This document shows positions 6,464 to 14,783 of a DNA stretch of 64,000 nucleotides, piece after piece (position 1 is the first letter of the stretch; every line of letters begins with the position of its first letter). This DNA comes from JABMQF01 sp964563755 (GTDB lineage: Archaea; Nanobdellota; Nanobdellia; Woesearchaeales; UBA11576), in contig CAZLYC010000008.1 in assembly GCA_964563755.1 (NCBI GenBank), positions 1-64,000 of the forward strand. Direction: 5' to 3'. The position numbers and the translations under genes were made by a program. Below the pieces are notes generated by a model, which was given only the letters and a program-made list of their open reading frames with translations, searched no databases and had not been told where the DNA came from.

Positions 6464-7888
6464 GTGAATTATATCGTTAAGACAAAGATTGTCTGCACAA
6501 TAGGTCCAGGTACAGAGTCTGTTTCTGCTATAAATGACATGTTCAATGCAGGCATGAGTGTCGCAAGGATAAACTGTTCGCATGGTGACCATCTCCAGTA
6601 CAGGCGTTTCATAAACAACATAAAATCAGTCTCAAAAGACATAGCGATAATGTTGGACACGCAAGGTCCTGAGATAAGGACGGGGATGGTTGAGCAGGGT
6701 ACATTCCTCAAGAACGGTTGCGTATTCACGCTCACTACAAAGAAACTGTTGGGCAATGATAAGCAGGTGCACGTCACTTATTCCGGCCTTGTTGAGGATG
6801 TCAAGATTGGCGACAGCATACTGATAGATTCAGGGTTTATTGAGCTCAGGGTCGATAAGAAGACCAAGACAGAAATAATCTGCACAGTCATTACAGGCGG
6901 TCCGTTGGGTAACCAGAAAGGTGTTAATCATCCAGGCGCTCTTGCGAGGATTCCTGTATTCACGAAGAAAGACAGGTGTGACCTGGAATTTGGTCTCTGC
7001 CATGGCATGGATTTTGTAGCAGCATCATTCATACGAGAGGCCAAGGATGTCGTATCAATAAAATCATTCTTCAAGAACCATCCTCATGTCAAGGTCATAG
7101 CTAAGATAGAGAATTCAAGAGCAGTCGAGAATATCGATTCTATAATCGAGGCTGCCGACGGTATAATGGTTGCGAGAGGCGACTTGGGTGTAGAGCTTCC
7201 GCAGGAAAAAGTTCCGCTTATACAGAAGGACATAATAAAGAAGTGCAACCTCGCGGGAAAGCCAGTCATAACCGCGACTCAGATGTTCGAATCGATGGTC
7301 TCTAATCCTAGGCCGACAAGGGCAGAGGCAAGTGATGTTGCTAACGCAATCCTTGACGGTACTGACGCAGTCATGCTTTCAGAGGAGACAGCAATAGGAA
7401 AATATCCTGTTAAAGCTGTGCAGATGATGGTGAAGATTGCAGCAAACACAGAACCTTCGCTTGAGCTTCACAGGAAAAGGCACATATCGACAGCGGATGA
7501 TGCAATAGCTAATGCTGTCAATCATATAGTTGAGGAGATAGGCATTGACAAGATTGTGGTAGCTACATGTTCAGGATATTCTGCAAGGCTAATATCTAAG
7601 TATAGGCCTCATGCTGATATAATAGCAGTGACGCCGACAGAGCAGGTCGTAAGGCAGATGTCCCTCTGTTGGGGGATAACTCCTGTGCTCATACATAACA
7701 ATGGTGTCTCTTCTACAAGGGACTTGATTTACTCGTCTATACATACTGCTTCAGTTCATGGACTGGTGAAGAAGACAGACAAGGTCATCGTCACTGCAGC
7801 GCATCCTTTCAATATAAGAGGAAGGACGAATCTTATCGAGCTCCACACTGTTGGTGAGATACTCCACAGGGGACCGTCGGCAAAATAG
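6464..7888 (+). CDS. pyk: Pyruvate kinase
   Basis: Pyruvate kinase converts phosphoenolpyruvate and ADP to pyruvate and ATP. The 474-residue length and all main signatures fit: VCTIGPGT at the N terminus, INCSHGD, LDTQGPEIRTG, GVNHPGA, FVAASFIREAKDV, the active-site IAKIENSRAVENIDSI, GIMVARGDLGVELP, ITATQMFESM..PRPTRAEASDVANA and DAVMLSEETAIGKYP, followed by the C-terminal domain. The start is GTG 6464, preceded by an AAGAG purine run and a TATA-like CTTTTTAAA at about 6425-6433. The HD hydrolase begins directly at its stop codon, so the two are cotranscribed. Confidence 0.95.
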   Translation: MNYIVKTKIVCTIGPGTESVSAINDMFNAGMSVARINCSHGDHLQYRRFINNIKSVSKDIAIMLDTQGPEIRTGMVEQGTFLKNGCVFTLTTKKLLGNDKQVHVTYSGLVEDVKIGDSILIDSGFIELRVDKKTKTEIICTVITGGPLGNQKGVNHPGALARIPVFTKKDRCDLEFGLCHGMDFVAASFIREAKDVVSIKSFFKNHPHVKVIAKIENSRAVENIDSIIEAADGIMVARGDLGVELPQEKVPLIQKDIIKKCNLAGKPVITATQMFESMVSNPRPTRAEASDVANAILDGTDAVMLSEETAIGKYPVKAVQMMVKIAANTEPSLELHRKRHISTADDAIANAVNHIVEEIGIDKIVVATCSGYSARLISKYRPHADIIAVTPTEQVVRQMSLCWGITPVLIHNNGVSSTRDLIYSSIHTASVHGLVKKTDKVIVTAAHPFNIRGRTNLIELHTVGEILHRGPSAK

Positions 7889-8554
7889 GTGAAACAAATG
7901 GTTTTCAAGAGAAAGCTTTACCCTGAAGAGGTAATAATAATAGAACGTATAGTTGATTTTGTGAAGGATAAGCACCAGAGGGCTGAAGGTCATGACTACT
8001 CGCACGTGCTTGAGGTTTGCAGGCTTTCGATAGAGATAGCGAAGGAGATAAAAGATCCTGTCGACCCATTTGTCATGATATGCGGCGCCCTGCTTCATGA
8101 TATAGGAAGGATAAATGCTCCGAATGGGCTGTTCCACGGGATTGATGGTGCTGCGCGTGCAGAGGAGATACTTGAATCATATTCTGTTGATGAGAATGTT
8201 AACAACAAGGTGCAGCGCATAATCGTGCGTCACTCTCCAGAATCTATGATATCTCCGGAGAGTCCTGAAGAGAAGGTTGTATTTGATGCTGATACCATAG
8301 AACGTCTCGGCTTCATGGGAATGATACGCGGAATCATGGGAAAGTCAGGCACTATGGAATACATAATTGAGGACAGGGTACACAAGCGCCTTGCGGATTA
8401 TGAGAAACTTTTCTATTCTACTAGCAAGAGGATGGCGAGTAAGGCTTACAAGGAGACAATAGCAGTGTCGAAGACGCTTAAGGAGGATCTCAAGAAGAGG
8501 ACAAAGGAGATACATGAGATAACTTCTTACAAGCTGATTAAGGATGAGAGATAG
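7889..8554 (+). CDS. HD-domain phosphohydrolase
   Basis: This is a metal-dependent phosphohydrolase of the HD superfamily. The metal ligands are visible as HDYSHV (H35, H39), LLHDIGR (H70-D71) and a later Asp (VVFDADTIERLG). The family acts on nucleotides or other phosphoesters; the substrate here is unknown. The C-terminal third (about 150-221) is a charged helix bundle. The gene begins with GTG 7889 immediately after the pyk stop (ATG 7898 is an alternative) and is followed by the RtcB-like gene, whose ribosome binding site overlaps its stop. Confidence 0.85.
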   Translation: MKQMVFKRKLYPEEVIIIERIVDFVKDKHQRAEGHDYSHVLEVCRLSIEIAKEIKDPVDPFVMICGALLHDIGRINAPNGLFHGIDGAARAEEILESYSVDENVNNKVQRIIVRHSPESMISPESPEEKVVFDADTIERLGFMGMIRGIMGKSGTMEYIIEDRVHKRLADYEKLFYSTSKRMASKAYKETIAVSKTLKEDLKKRTKEIHEITSYKLIKDER

Positions 8555-8564
8555 AGGTGTCCAT

Positions 8565-9770
8565 ATGAAACTTCCGCTTACCAGGAACGGTCTTTTGAAA
8601 CGCGCTGAGAAACACATATTCTCTACTGGTCTAGGAGACGGTACTTCACGCATATGTCTTGAAAATATGAAGTATGGGCTTGCTAAGATGCATTATGTCC
8701 AGAACAAGTATGGCCTGGAGCCAGATGCGACGTTCATAACGACGCCTGACGAGACAGTAAGCAGGAACGCTGGTAGATGGGAGCAAGGCATATCTTACGG
8801 TGGAAGATTGTGCTGGGGTTCTGGAAGAGAGAAACTTATGATACTTGATGTGAAGCCTAACTGTTGCGGTATGCTTGTGGGAGGGTTGAATGAGCTGCCA
8901 AAACCAAAAAAGATTCTCAGGCGGGTTTTTGACCTTGAGCAGGAATCAACATACATAAACGACGTGAAGGTCAAGTGGGATTTTTACAAGGGCAATCATT
9001 TCATAGATGTTTTCAGGGTTGACCCAAAAGAGAGCGGTCTTAGGCTTCCGAAATACGCAGTTATAATGCATGCGGGTTGCCCTGAGTTTAAGAAAGAGAA
9101 TGATGCTGGTCCTGGACTTTATTTCGACGAGAGCAATAAGATAAAGGAGATGTGCAAGGCAGTTAAGACGCCATTTGGCCCGATGTACATATTAAGAGAT
9201 AGTAATGCGGTAGAATATTACAATCACTACCTTGTAGCAGAAGATTTCGCAAAGAAAAGGAGAGAGCTTGCTTTCAAAAGGGTATTTGATGACGCTAAGA
9301 TGATATGCAACCACACGCATCAGGGATTGCTAAGCCTTAACGAGATAGGTCTTGGCTGTCAGGTGTTCAATTCAAGCAACCAGCTCCTGCCGATTTCAAT
9401 AAGGGCAGACCTTCCTTCTTATCTTGTGAGAGGCAAACACAATTTCACGCCTCATCAGATGGACATGCTTGGCTTCACATCGAGAGCTGATGAACTAGGA
9501 GTCTATCATAGGCTCAACAAGGCGAATGTCCTTCCTCATGGAGGCGGCTACAAGTTCTTCGACACGCTCAGCGTCGATAAGGTGTTTGAGATAAAGGATA
9601 AGCGTTATTTCAAGATAGACCTTGTGGATAGCATAGGTAAGAAGATAATATCAAACATGAAAGAGATGGAGTTCGACTATCGCGGAAGGGAAGTTGTGCA
9701 GAAGACATTGGATCTTGGCATGTGCGAGATATCTGCTGTGCTCAACCCGGTTTACACGATAAAGGTATAA
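8565..9770 (+). CDS. Divergent RtcB-like protein (putative RNA ligase family)
   Basis: RtcB ligases join RNA 2',3'-cyclic phosphate and 5'-OH ends through a Mn/GTP guanylated histidine. This 401-residue protein keeps counterparts of the metal and nucleophile residues in order: NCCGM (about 99-103), KGNHFIDV (N144-H145), MHAGCPEF (H169), CNHTHQGLL (H250/H252) and LPHGGGY (H325, in place of HGAGR). The surrounding sequence is strongly diverged, so this is a distant paralog and activity is not assured. ATG 8565 is chosen because AGAGGTG lies 7 nt upstream; an ATG at 8544 would overlap the HD gene. It is the last gene of the pyk-HD operon. Confidence 0.55.
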   Translation: MKLPLTRNGLLKRAEKHIFSTGLGDGTSRICLENMKYGLAKMHYVQNKYGLEPDATFITTPDETVSRNAGRWEQGISYGGRLCWGSGREKLMILDVKPNCCGMLVGGLNELPKPKKILRRVFDLEQESTYINDVKVKWDFYKGNHFIDVFRVDPKESGLRLPKYAVIMHAGCPEFKKENDAGPGLYFDESNKIKEMCKAVKTPFGPMYILRDSNAVEYYNHYLVAEDFAKKRRELAFKRVFDDAKMICNHTHQGLLSLNEIGLGCQVFNSSNQLLPISIRADLPSYLVRGKHNFTPHQMDMLGFTSRADELGVYHRLNKANVLPHGGGYKFFDTLSVDKVFEIKDKRYFKIDLVDSIGKKIISNMKEMEFDYRGREVVQKTLDLGMCEISAVLNPVYTIKV

Positions 9771-9800
9771 AAATTTTTTAATTCTGTTTTTCTAATTTTT
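9771..9800 (+). terminator. T-rich terminator between convergent genes
   Basis: Several runs of T (AATTTTTTAATTC, GTTTTTC, AATTTTTAG) follow the RtcB-like stop directly. Archaeal RNA polymerase terminates at such U-tracts. The convergent receiver gene ends 25 nt further on. Confidence 0.4.
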
Positions 9801-9824
9801 AGTATATTGAAAAATAAAAAGATT

Positions 9825-10268
9825 TTACGCTGCATTCAACAGGACTTCCATGCTTGAAAATAGTTCCTGTTCATCCTTTCTTGTCTTCTGTGCCTGGTCG
9901 TTGTGCATGTAATGCTGGATGAGCAATCCTTCTTTTAGATAGTCTTGCAGGTCGGTTCTCGGTAGCCTTATGTCTGCTTTGGCAGTGTTTTCGCTCGTCA
10001 GGATGGTCATTATCCCTCGGTATTCTGGATGGTTTTCTATGTGCTCAACAAGAGGTTCATAACCTTCACCGACGACAAGTGCGTCGACGCAGTGGCTCTT
10101 TAGGCAGTTTATGCCTGATTCCAGGTCGTGCCTGACATAGACTCCGACTCCCTGCTGGTTCATCATGCCTGCAAGCTGTCTTGCGTATGTTGCTTCTCCT
10201 TGCTCGACTATGAGCAGTACGTTCCTTGGTCTGTATGTCTTTTCCGCTAAATTATTTGCATTCTCCAT
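9825..10268 (-). CDS. Degenerate receiver-like (CheY-fold) protein
   Basis: This 147-residue protein has a Rossmann-like pattern similar to response-regulator receivers: RNVLLIVEQGEATYARQLAGMMNQ, then CVDALVVGEGYEP where the phospho-acceptor Asp should be, then IMTILTSENTAKADI and a C-terminal helix. The phosphorylatable Asp and the acidic pair at the N terminus are absent, so it is unlikely to be controlled by a histidine kinase. No output domain is fused. It stands alone, and a structured element lies in the 358-nt upstream spacer. Confidence 0.5.
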   Translation of the reverse strand: MENANNLAEKTYRPRNVLLIVEQGEATYARQLAGMMNQQGVGVYVRHDLESGINCLKSHCVDALVVGEGYEPLVEHIENHPEYRGIMTILTSENTAKADIRLPRTDLQDYLKEGLLIQHYMHNDQAQKTRKDEQELFSSMEVLLNAA

Positions 10269-10626
10269 TTTGACATCTCTCTCCTTGTGCGCATTTTTGC
10301 GCGTTTTATTACGGGAATATGATTAGCATGTTGTTTGTCTAAGAACACCATTTTTTTTAAAAATTAAATCCTGGAAGCGGACTATTCTAGTTGTGGTCAG
10401 CTTTGACGAGAGCTTTGGAGGAATTTGGATATTCCTTGCTTCCAGGCGGTCGATGTCAATATTCACGGGTTTTAGATTAATAAATACTTCTAAGTTGTAT
10501 TTTACTTTTTACGTTTAAAAGTATATAAAATACAGATTAAGCAAATTAAAATAATGCTTTTTACAGGATTCAATCACTGCAAGCGTCTTGAAAACTTATT
10601 TATTCTAAGAGGTCATATCTATTTCT
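10269..10626. other. Long intergenic region (358 nt) without a gene
   Basis: I see no credible coding frame here. It holds the hairpin-rich element at 10370-10446, several T or A runs (10351-10369) and AT-rich TATA-like sequences around 10478-10545 facing both directions. It separates a minus-strand gene from a plus-strand gene, so it must carry both promoters. Confidence 0.6.
10370..10446. ncRNA. Candidate structured RNA with multi-hairpin fold
   Basis: The ends CCTGGAAGC (10370-10378) and GCTTCCAGG (10438-10446) pair perfectly over 9 bp. Inside are three hairpins: ACTA-TTC-TAGT, AGCTTT-GACG-AGAGCT and AGGAAT-TTGGAT-ATTCCT. The form recalls a cloverleaf, but it is not a valid tRNA, as no T-loop signature is present. 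On the minus strand the stem is followed by ATTTAATTTTT, like a U-tract terminator. Strand and identity are undecided. It could be a free RNA or the 5' leader of the receiver gene. Confidence 0.45.
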
Positions 10627-10950
10627 ATGGAGATGGAGCAGATAAAACGGGTAGCGTACTGGTTATTTTTCTTCATACTCGCATTATTTCTTGCTCTGTT
10701 CATGACTTCTGATAGGATATCATTGCTTTTCAGGGTGATATTAGTTCTCCTGCTCGCATTCCTCTCATCCATGTTCCGTCTTGAGGACAGATTTTCTTTT
10801 CTTCAGATACTTCTTGTTGTGCTTAGCGGCCTTGTAATCAGCGTAGTTCTTTCGAACAATGCTGCACAGTTCTGGCCGATGTCTTTGCTGTACATGATGG
10901 TTTTCTATCTCGGCTGCGAGGTTTTTGAAAGAAACCTTCTTGGAGTTTGA
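10627..10950 (+). CDS. Small hydrophobic membrane protein
   Basis: This 107-residue protein has about four membrane helices, at residues 8-26, 30-46, 57-75 and 81-98. There are few charges, apart from a short FRLEDRFSF loop between helices two and three. The function is unknown. It stands alone between the structured intergenic region and the PEP carboxylase gene. ATG 10627 and 10633 are both possible starts. Confidence 0.65.
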   Translation: MEMEQIKRVAYWLFFFILALFLALFMTSDRISLLFRVILVLLLAFLSSMFRLEDRFSFLQILLVVLSGLVISVVLSNNAAQFWPMSLLYMMVFYLGCEVFERNLLGV

Positions 10951-11064
10951 TTGATTAGCAGGATGTAATCGCAGAATGTACACCTTAGTATATTGTGTTT
11001 TACTGCTTTTCAGTGTCTGCAGTGTCTGGCAAAATATATAAATGGTCGAAGCTGATTCTGCATT

Positions 11065-12543
11065 ATGTCAATAAAAGAGTCAAAAGAGGGGGTAGTGTTA
11101 TCTCGCGACAGGAAGATGCCTTCCACTACAGCGACCCAGTTCGCGGATAATTCTGAGAAGCCTTTCTGGTCTTTTAAGGATTCGGTCTCTGCGTCTGATG
11201 ATTTCTTTGACTGCTATGTCGCGTTCAAGGAACTTTCTTTCCACGAGTATTTCTGGGACTGGCAGGGAAGGAAGCTTGACGAGCTTCTCATACAGAAGCT
11301 GATGCAGTCATACAAGCCGTTCTTCATGGAGAACCAGATAGGCAAGAACCATTTCATAACTTTCAGGGTGGGCCAGTCTATAGGACTGGAGGAACTCGGC
11401 AAGGTATACATGTCGATAATCAGTTCCAATCATTTTGCTTCGTCGCAGAAGATGTTCTCGCCCCCCTTGTTCGAGATGGTCCATTCATCGACATCTCCTG
11501 ATGCTCTGATGAGATTCGCGAAGCTCTACAAGGAGACTGTGAGCATGGCTTCTGACCAGTTTAGGCAGGACTGCAAGCCTAAAGTCGTTTCGCTCATGCC
11601 TGAGCATGATGTAGATGGCAAGGTCAACTGGTATTCTTCTCTTAGCAAATATCTTGAAGGTTTCCAGAGCGCTTTTCGTTGCAAGCTCGATTATGTTCGG
11701 CCTTTGATACCCCGTTCTTCGATGGCAGACAGTCTTGGTTTTGTCGGAGCTGTGCTGGAGACAAAGAGGGCTTTGGCAAGCTATGCTGCATTCTCGAGGA
11801 TAACTGGAGTTGACGCTTATCCGGTCATAGATTCAGGCACATTGATGTTTCGGGGAGGTCTCACTCCGAGTTCTGTAAAGGGATTTGTATCGACGTATCA
11901 TGGCGCGAGGACTGTTGCTATAAGCTCTGCTTTCCGTTATGATTATAATCTCAGGACAGTGAAGGAAGCGATTTTATCGCTTAATGATGCCATGCCGAGG
12001 AACTCTCCTGATGACTATTCAAAGGAAGACCTGTCTAAGCTTCTTGTGCTGATAAACATATTCGCCAAGAATTATTCTAAAGCGATGAAAGCCTTGCCTT
12101 CTCTCGATGATGTCGCAAAATCAATTTTATGTGTGAACAAGAATGCTGCGAAGTCTATAACAAAATCATTCTCGCTCTATTCGCTCGGAGTCCCTCCTGA
12201 GATGGTCGGGACAGGCAGGGCTCTTGTAGAGTGCATAAAGTCAGGCCATGTAAAGGATCTTGAGCGTTTCTATCCGAATATCAAGAAGGATCTTGTCACT
12301 GCGGGAAAGCTTCTTAATAAGGAGAATCTTAAGCTTCTTTCTCAGTCAGGGAAAGGCTGGAAGGGCATACTCGATGATGTGCATCTCATAGAGGATTTCA
12401 CTGATTCAGTTCTTGGGCCGGATTCTGCGGACACTTTCATGCACAGGAATTACACGTCTAACGTGTTCCACCTGAGGACGATAAAAAAAGAGTTCGGCGG
12501 CAGCATAGCTATGGCTGCCAAGCTGAGGCGCGCCCTGGGATAA
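11065..12543 (+). CDS. ppcA: Phosphoenolpyruvate carboxylase, archaeal type
   Basis: It carboxylates PEP to oxaloacetate. The archaeal-type enzyme is about 500 residues, against about 900 for the bacterial form, and this one has 492. Matches are the N-terminal STTATQFADN..PFW block, HEYFWDWQGRKLDE, FRGGLTPSSVKGFVSTYHGA and ISSAFRYDYNLRTVKEAI. The classical PFLAxSDPA stretch is diverged (about residues 210-225). A TATA box AATATATAAA at about 11032-11041 lies 25 nt before ATG 11065, indicating a leaderless mRNA. A HAD hydrolase gene starts 1 nt after its stop. With pyruvate kinase at 6.5 kb it places PEP at a branch of central metabolism. Confidence 0.85.
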   Translation: MSIKESKEGVVLSRDRKMPSTTATQFADNSEKPFWSFKDSVSASDDFFDCYVAFKELSFHEYFWDWQGRKLDELLIQKLMQSYKPFFMENQIGKNHFITFRVGQSIGLEELGKVYMSIISSNHFASSQKMFSPPLFEMVHSSTSPDALMRFAKLYKETVSMASDQFRQDCKPKVVSLMPEHDVDGKVNWYSSLSKYLEGFQSAFRCKLDYVRPLIPRSSMADSLGFVGAVLETKRALASYAAFSRITGVDAYPVIDSGTLMFRGGLTPSSVKGFVSTYHGARTVAISSAFRYDYNLRTVKEAILSLNDAMPRNSPDDYSKEDLSKLLVLINIFAKNYSKAMKALPSLDDVAKSILCVNKNAAKSITKSFSLYSLGVPPEMVGTGRALVECIKSGHVKDLERFYPNIKKDLVTAGKLLNKENLKLLSQSGKGWKGILDDVHLIEDFTDSVLGPDSADTFMHRNYTSNVFHLRTIKKEFGGSIAMAAKLRRALG

Positions 12544-12544
12544 G

Positions 12545-13147
12545 ATGGTCAAGGCAATAATATTCGACCTTGGCGGAGTTCTTGTGAGCGATGTGTTCAC
12601 TATCCTTGATAAGACATTGGCAAAGGAAGCAGGAGTCACTCCTAAGGATGTCTATTCTATCAGGAGAAATCACTGGACTGAGTACGAGCTTGGAAAGATA
12701 AGCGGCGTCGAGTTCATGTCTCGTGTTCTTCGTGCTTTAGACTTATCATCAGACCCTGATAAGATACTTGCAAAGACTTTTCCGCTGATAAAAGCAGATA
12801 GGGAGATGATAGGAGTAGTCAAGAGACTCAGATTATCTGGAAAATTCAAGCTGGGCGTATTATCAAACAATTCCAAGGAATGGTCTCAATACTCAAAAGA
12901 TGTCCTCGGGCTCGGCAAATATTTTGACAGCTGGATAGTTTCATGTGACTTAGGCATGAAGAAGAATCAGAAGGAGATATACATAGCAGCTTCGAAGAGC
13001 CTCGGTCTTGCACCGGAAGAATGCCTCTTCATAGACAACAAGGAGGTCAATGTCGAAGGCGCGAAGTCAGTCGGTATGGAAGCATTGCATTTCTCAGGAA
13101 AAGATAAATTGGTCAAGCAGCTGAAAGATATAGGAATAGATGTTTGA
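12545..13147 (+). CDS. HAD-superfamily hydrolase
   Basis: This is a haloacid-dehalogenase-like phosphatase of 200 residues. Motif I is IIFDLGGVLV (nucleophile D8; the usual second Asp is Gly, as in the epoxide-hydrolase-N-like subgroup), motif II is LGVLSNNSKEW, motif III is a Lys in GMKKNQKEIY, and motif IV is CLFIDNKEVNVEGAKSVG. The helical cap lies between residues about 15 and 85. It follows the ppcA stop by 1 nt, so it is translationally coupled and may clear a phosphorylated metabolite (inference). The substrate is unknown. Confidence 0.85.
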   Translation: MVKAIIFDLGGVLVSDVFTILDKTLAKEAGVTPKDVYSIRRNHWTEYELGKISGVEFMSRVLRALDLSSDPDKILAKTFPLIKADREMIGVVKRLRLSGKFKLGVLSNNSKEWSQYSKDVLGLGKYFDSWIVSCDLGMKKNQKEIYIAASKSLGLAPEECLFIDNKEVNVEGAKSVGMEALHFSGKDKLVKQLKDIGIDV

Positions 13148-13179
13148 ATTTTCTAGATAAAAAGATTTTATTCTTGGCA

Positions 13180-13440
13180 TCAGCCAAGTGTGTGGGTGTG
13201 TGGTCCAAGACCGTCTGCTTCTGCAAGATTCGCTTTCTCGTTGAGCTTATGCTTGTGGCAAGCTTCACCTGCGCAATACTGTTCGGTCATCTCCTGTCCT
13301 GTGCACCACCTGTGAGTATGGTCTGGCGCTTCAGGTGACGTGCCTGTTGTCACATAGCACATGCTCTCTGATGAGCAGCCGATGATGAAGATAGCTAGTA
13401 TTGAGAACGCGATTGTCATAATCAAAGATTTATTCATCAT
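13180..13440 (-). CDS. Small His/Cys-rich lipoprotein
   Basis: This 86-residue protein begins with a signal peptide ending in the lipobox IIGCSS, so the cysteine is probably lipidated and the protein membrane-anchored outside the cell. The mature part is rich in His and Cys (HTHRWC, CAGEACHKH, PHTHT), which suggests metal binding. ATG 13440 is chosen because AGAGGTGAA lies just upstream; the longer frame lacks a signal peptide at its N terminus. It is the last gene of the tatA-tatC-hypothetical operon. It has no twin arginine, so it is not an obvious Tat substrate. Confidence 0.65.
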   Translation of the reverse strand: MMNKSLIMTIAFSILAIFIIGCSSESMCYVTTGTSPEAPDHTHRWCTGQEMTEQYCAGEACHKHKLNEKANLAEADGLGPHTHTLG

Positions 13441-13487
13441 TTCACCTCTTTTGTGCTTGATTGCTTCTTTGTTTAAATAATTTACCG

Positions 13488-13733
13488 TCAATCGAGCTTT
13501 TTCTCAAATTCGTATTTCGGCATTGATTTGACTATTTTCCTGTAAAAATCAAGTCCTGCAGGGGTCTTTTTCATTATCTCGTCGCTTATCTGCATATATG
13601 TGTGATCGTAAGGCGCGAAAGGTCTGACAGACCATAGTGCTTGTCCTCTTTCTTCTGCTTTCTCTTCCATTGTGTAGCACCAGTCTCGCACTACTGCCAT
13701 GTCGATTGTTTCATATGGTACTTTCTGAAGCAT
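13488..13733 (-). CDS. Small hypothetical protein in tat operon
   Basis: This is an 81-residue soluble protein of unknown function. It has an AERGQALWSVRPFAPYDHTY core and a Lys-rich helical C terminus (FYRKIVKSMPKYEFEKKLD), with one cysteine. A good ribosome binding site (GGAGGAGAA) precedes ATG 13733, and it begins 23 nt after the tatC stop. It lies between tatC and the lipoprotein gene, all in one direction, so it is probably expressed with the Tat translocon. Confidence 0.6.
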   Translation of the reverse strand: MLQKVPYETIDMAVVRDWCYTMEEKAEERGQALWSVRPFAPYDHTYMQISDEIMKKTPAGLDFYRKIVKSMPKYEFEKKLD

Positions 13734-13756
13734 TTCATTCTCCTCCTAGTATTTTT

Positions 13757-14452
13757 CTATTTTTTTATCACGAGCATGCTGACTTCGTAAAGCAATATCA
13801 TGGGGACAGCGACAATAAGCATTGTAATTGCATCCGGTGTCGGAGTTATCGCAGCAGCAGCGACAAATATCAGTATATAAGCGTATCTTCTTTTTGATGA
13901 GAGCATGCTTTTCCTGAGCAGGCCTATCCTCGAGAGTGTGAATGCTAGGAGTGGCATCTCAAATACTGCTCCGATCATCACGCAACTCACTATTATCGTC
14001 GTGATAAGTTCGCTTATTCTCCACAGGTTCTCGATACCATAATTTACTGCCAATCCTGCAAGGAATGATAAGGCAAATCTCAGGAATACAAAATATGCGA
14101 AAGCGAAACCTGCGATGAAAAGCAAGAGTGCGACAGGCAGCAGTGTGTAGATGTATCTTCTCTCTTTTTTGTCTAGCGCTGGCCTGAGGAATTTTATTGT
14201 ATGATACAGGACGATTGGCATGGCAAGAATTATGCCTATAGCGATTCCTATCTTTATCTGCGTGGTTATGAACTCAAAAGGGCTTGTCGTTATGAACTTG
14301 ACAGGTATGTTTGTAGTGAGATTATCGACCAGGATGCGTATGAACCATCCTGAGAAATATATTCCGACTGCTGAGAATGCTGCTGCAAAAGCAGCTGCTA
14401 TAATCAGTCTTTTCCTGAGTTCATCTAGATGGCTGAGCAATGTCTGCTTCAT
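13757..14452 (-). CDS. tatC: Sec-independent protein translocase TatC
   Basis: TatC is the six-helix membrane receptor of the twin-arginine pathway, which exports folded proteins. The 231-residue length fits. Signatures are the N-terminal LLSHLDELRKRLII, the TTSPFEFITTQIKIG stretch, MPIVLYHTIKFLRPAL..KERRYI and six hydrophobic segments. It begins 11 nt after the tatA stop. The presence of Tat implies exported cofactor-containing or prefolded proteins; none with a twin-arginine signal was noticed in this window. Confidence 0.93.
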   Translation of the reverse strand: MKQTLLSHLDELRKRLIIAAAFAAAFSAVGIYFSGWFIRILVDNLTTNIPVKFITTSPFEFITTQIKIGIAIGIILAMPIVLYHTIKFLRPALDKKERRYIYTLLPVALLLFIAGFAFAYFVFLRFALSFLAGLAVNYGIENLWRISELITTIIVSCVMIGAVFEMPLLAFTLSRIGLLRKSMLSSKRRYAYILIFVAAAAITPTPDAITMLIVAVPMILLYEVSMLVIKK

Positions 14453-14463
14453 GAAAGAAAAGT

Positions 14464-14628
14464 TTATCCTGCAAGGTTCTTCTTGCTCTTCTTGGGCTGC
14501 TCGGACATGGCTGTCTTGTATTCCTTTACTGATTGGCCTACTGCTCTTGCGAGCTCAGGTAGCTTCTTTGGGCCGAACAGTATGAGGACTATCACAAGGA
14601 TAAGTATTATCTCCCCTGTTCCTATCAT
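14464..14628 (-). CDS. tatA: Sec-independent protein translocase TatA
   Basis: This 54-residue pore component of the twin-arginine pathway is easy to miss because of its length. It begins MIGTGEIILILVIVLILFGP, a single membrane helix ending in the family FGPKKLPELAR hinge, followed by an amphipathic helix ARAVGQSVKEYKTA and a Lys-rich tail. A ribosome binding site AAGGTGAT precedes ATG 14628. tatC follows after 11 nt. No tatB-like gene is seen, which is normal in archaea. Confidence 0.93.
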   Translation of the reverse strand: MIGTGEIILILVIVLILFGPKKLPELARAVGQSVKEYKTAMSEQPKKSKKNLAG

Positions 14629-14783
14629 CAGATCACCTTTTGTCGTTTTTTGTCACTAATCCTGCTTTGTTTAAATTTTTTGTGAAAAGTGAAAAACCTC
14701 CATTTATTAACTAAAAACCAGCAAAAAGCTTTTAAAGATGAACATATAAAATATATGCAGGCATATTTTAGGTGTATGAGCTG

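Noticed and set aside
10370..10446. tRNA gene or tRNA pseudogene
   Set aside because: The overall cloverleaf is suggestive, but the T-loop TTCRANT signature, an 8-9 UA pair and a sensible anticodon loop are missing on both strands.
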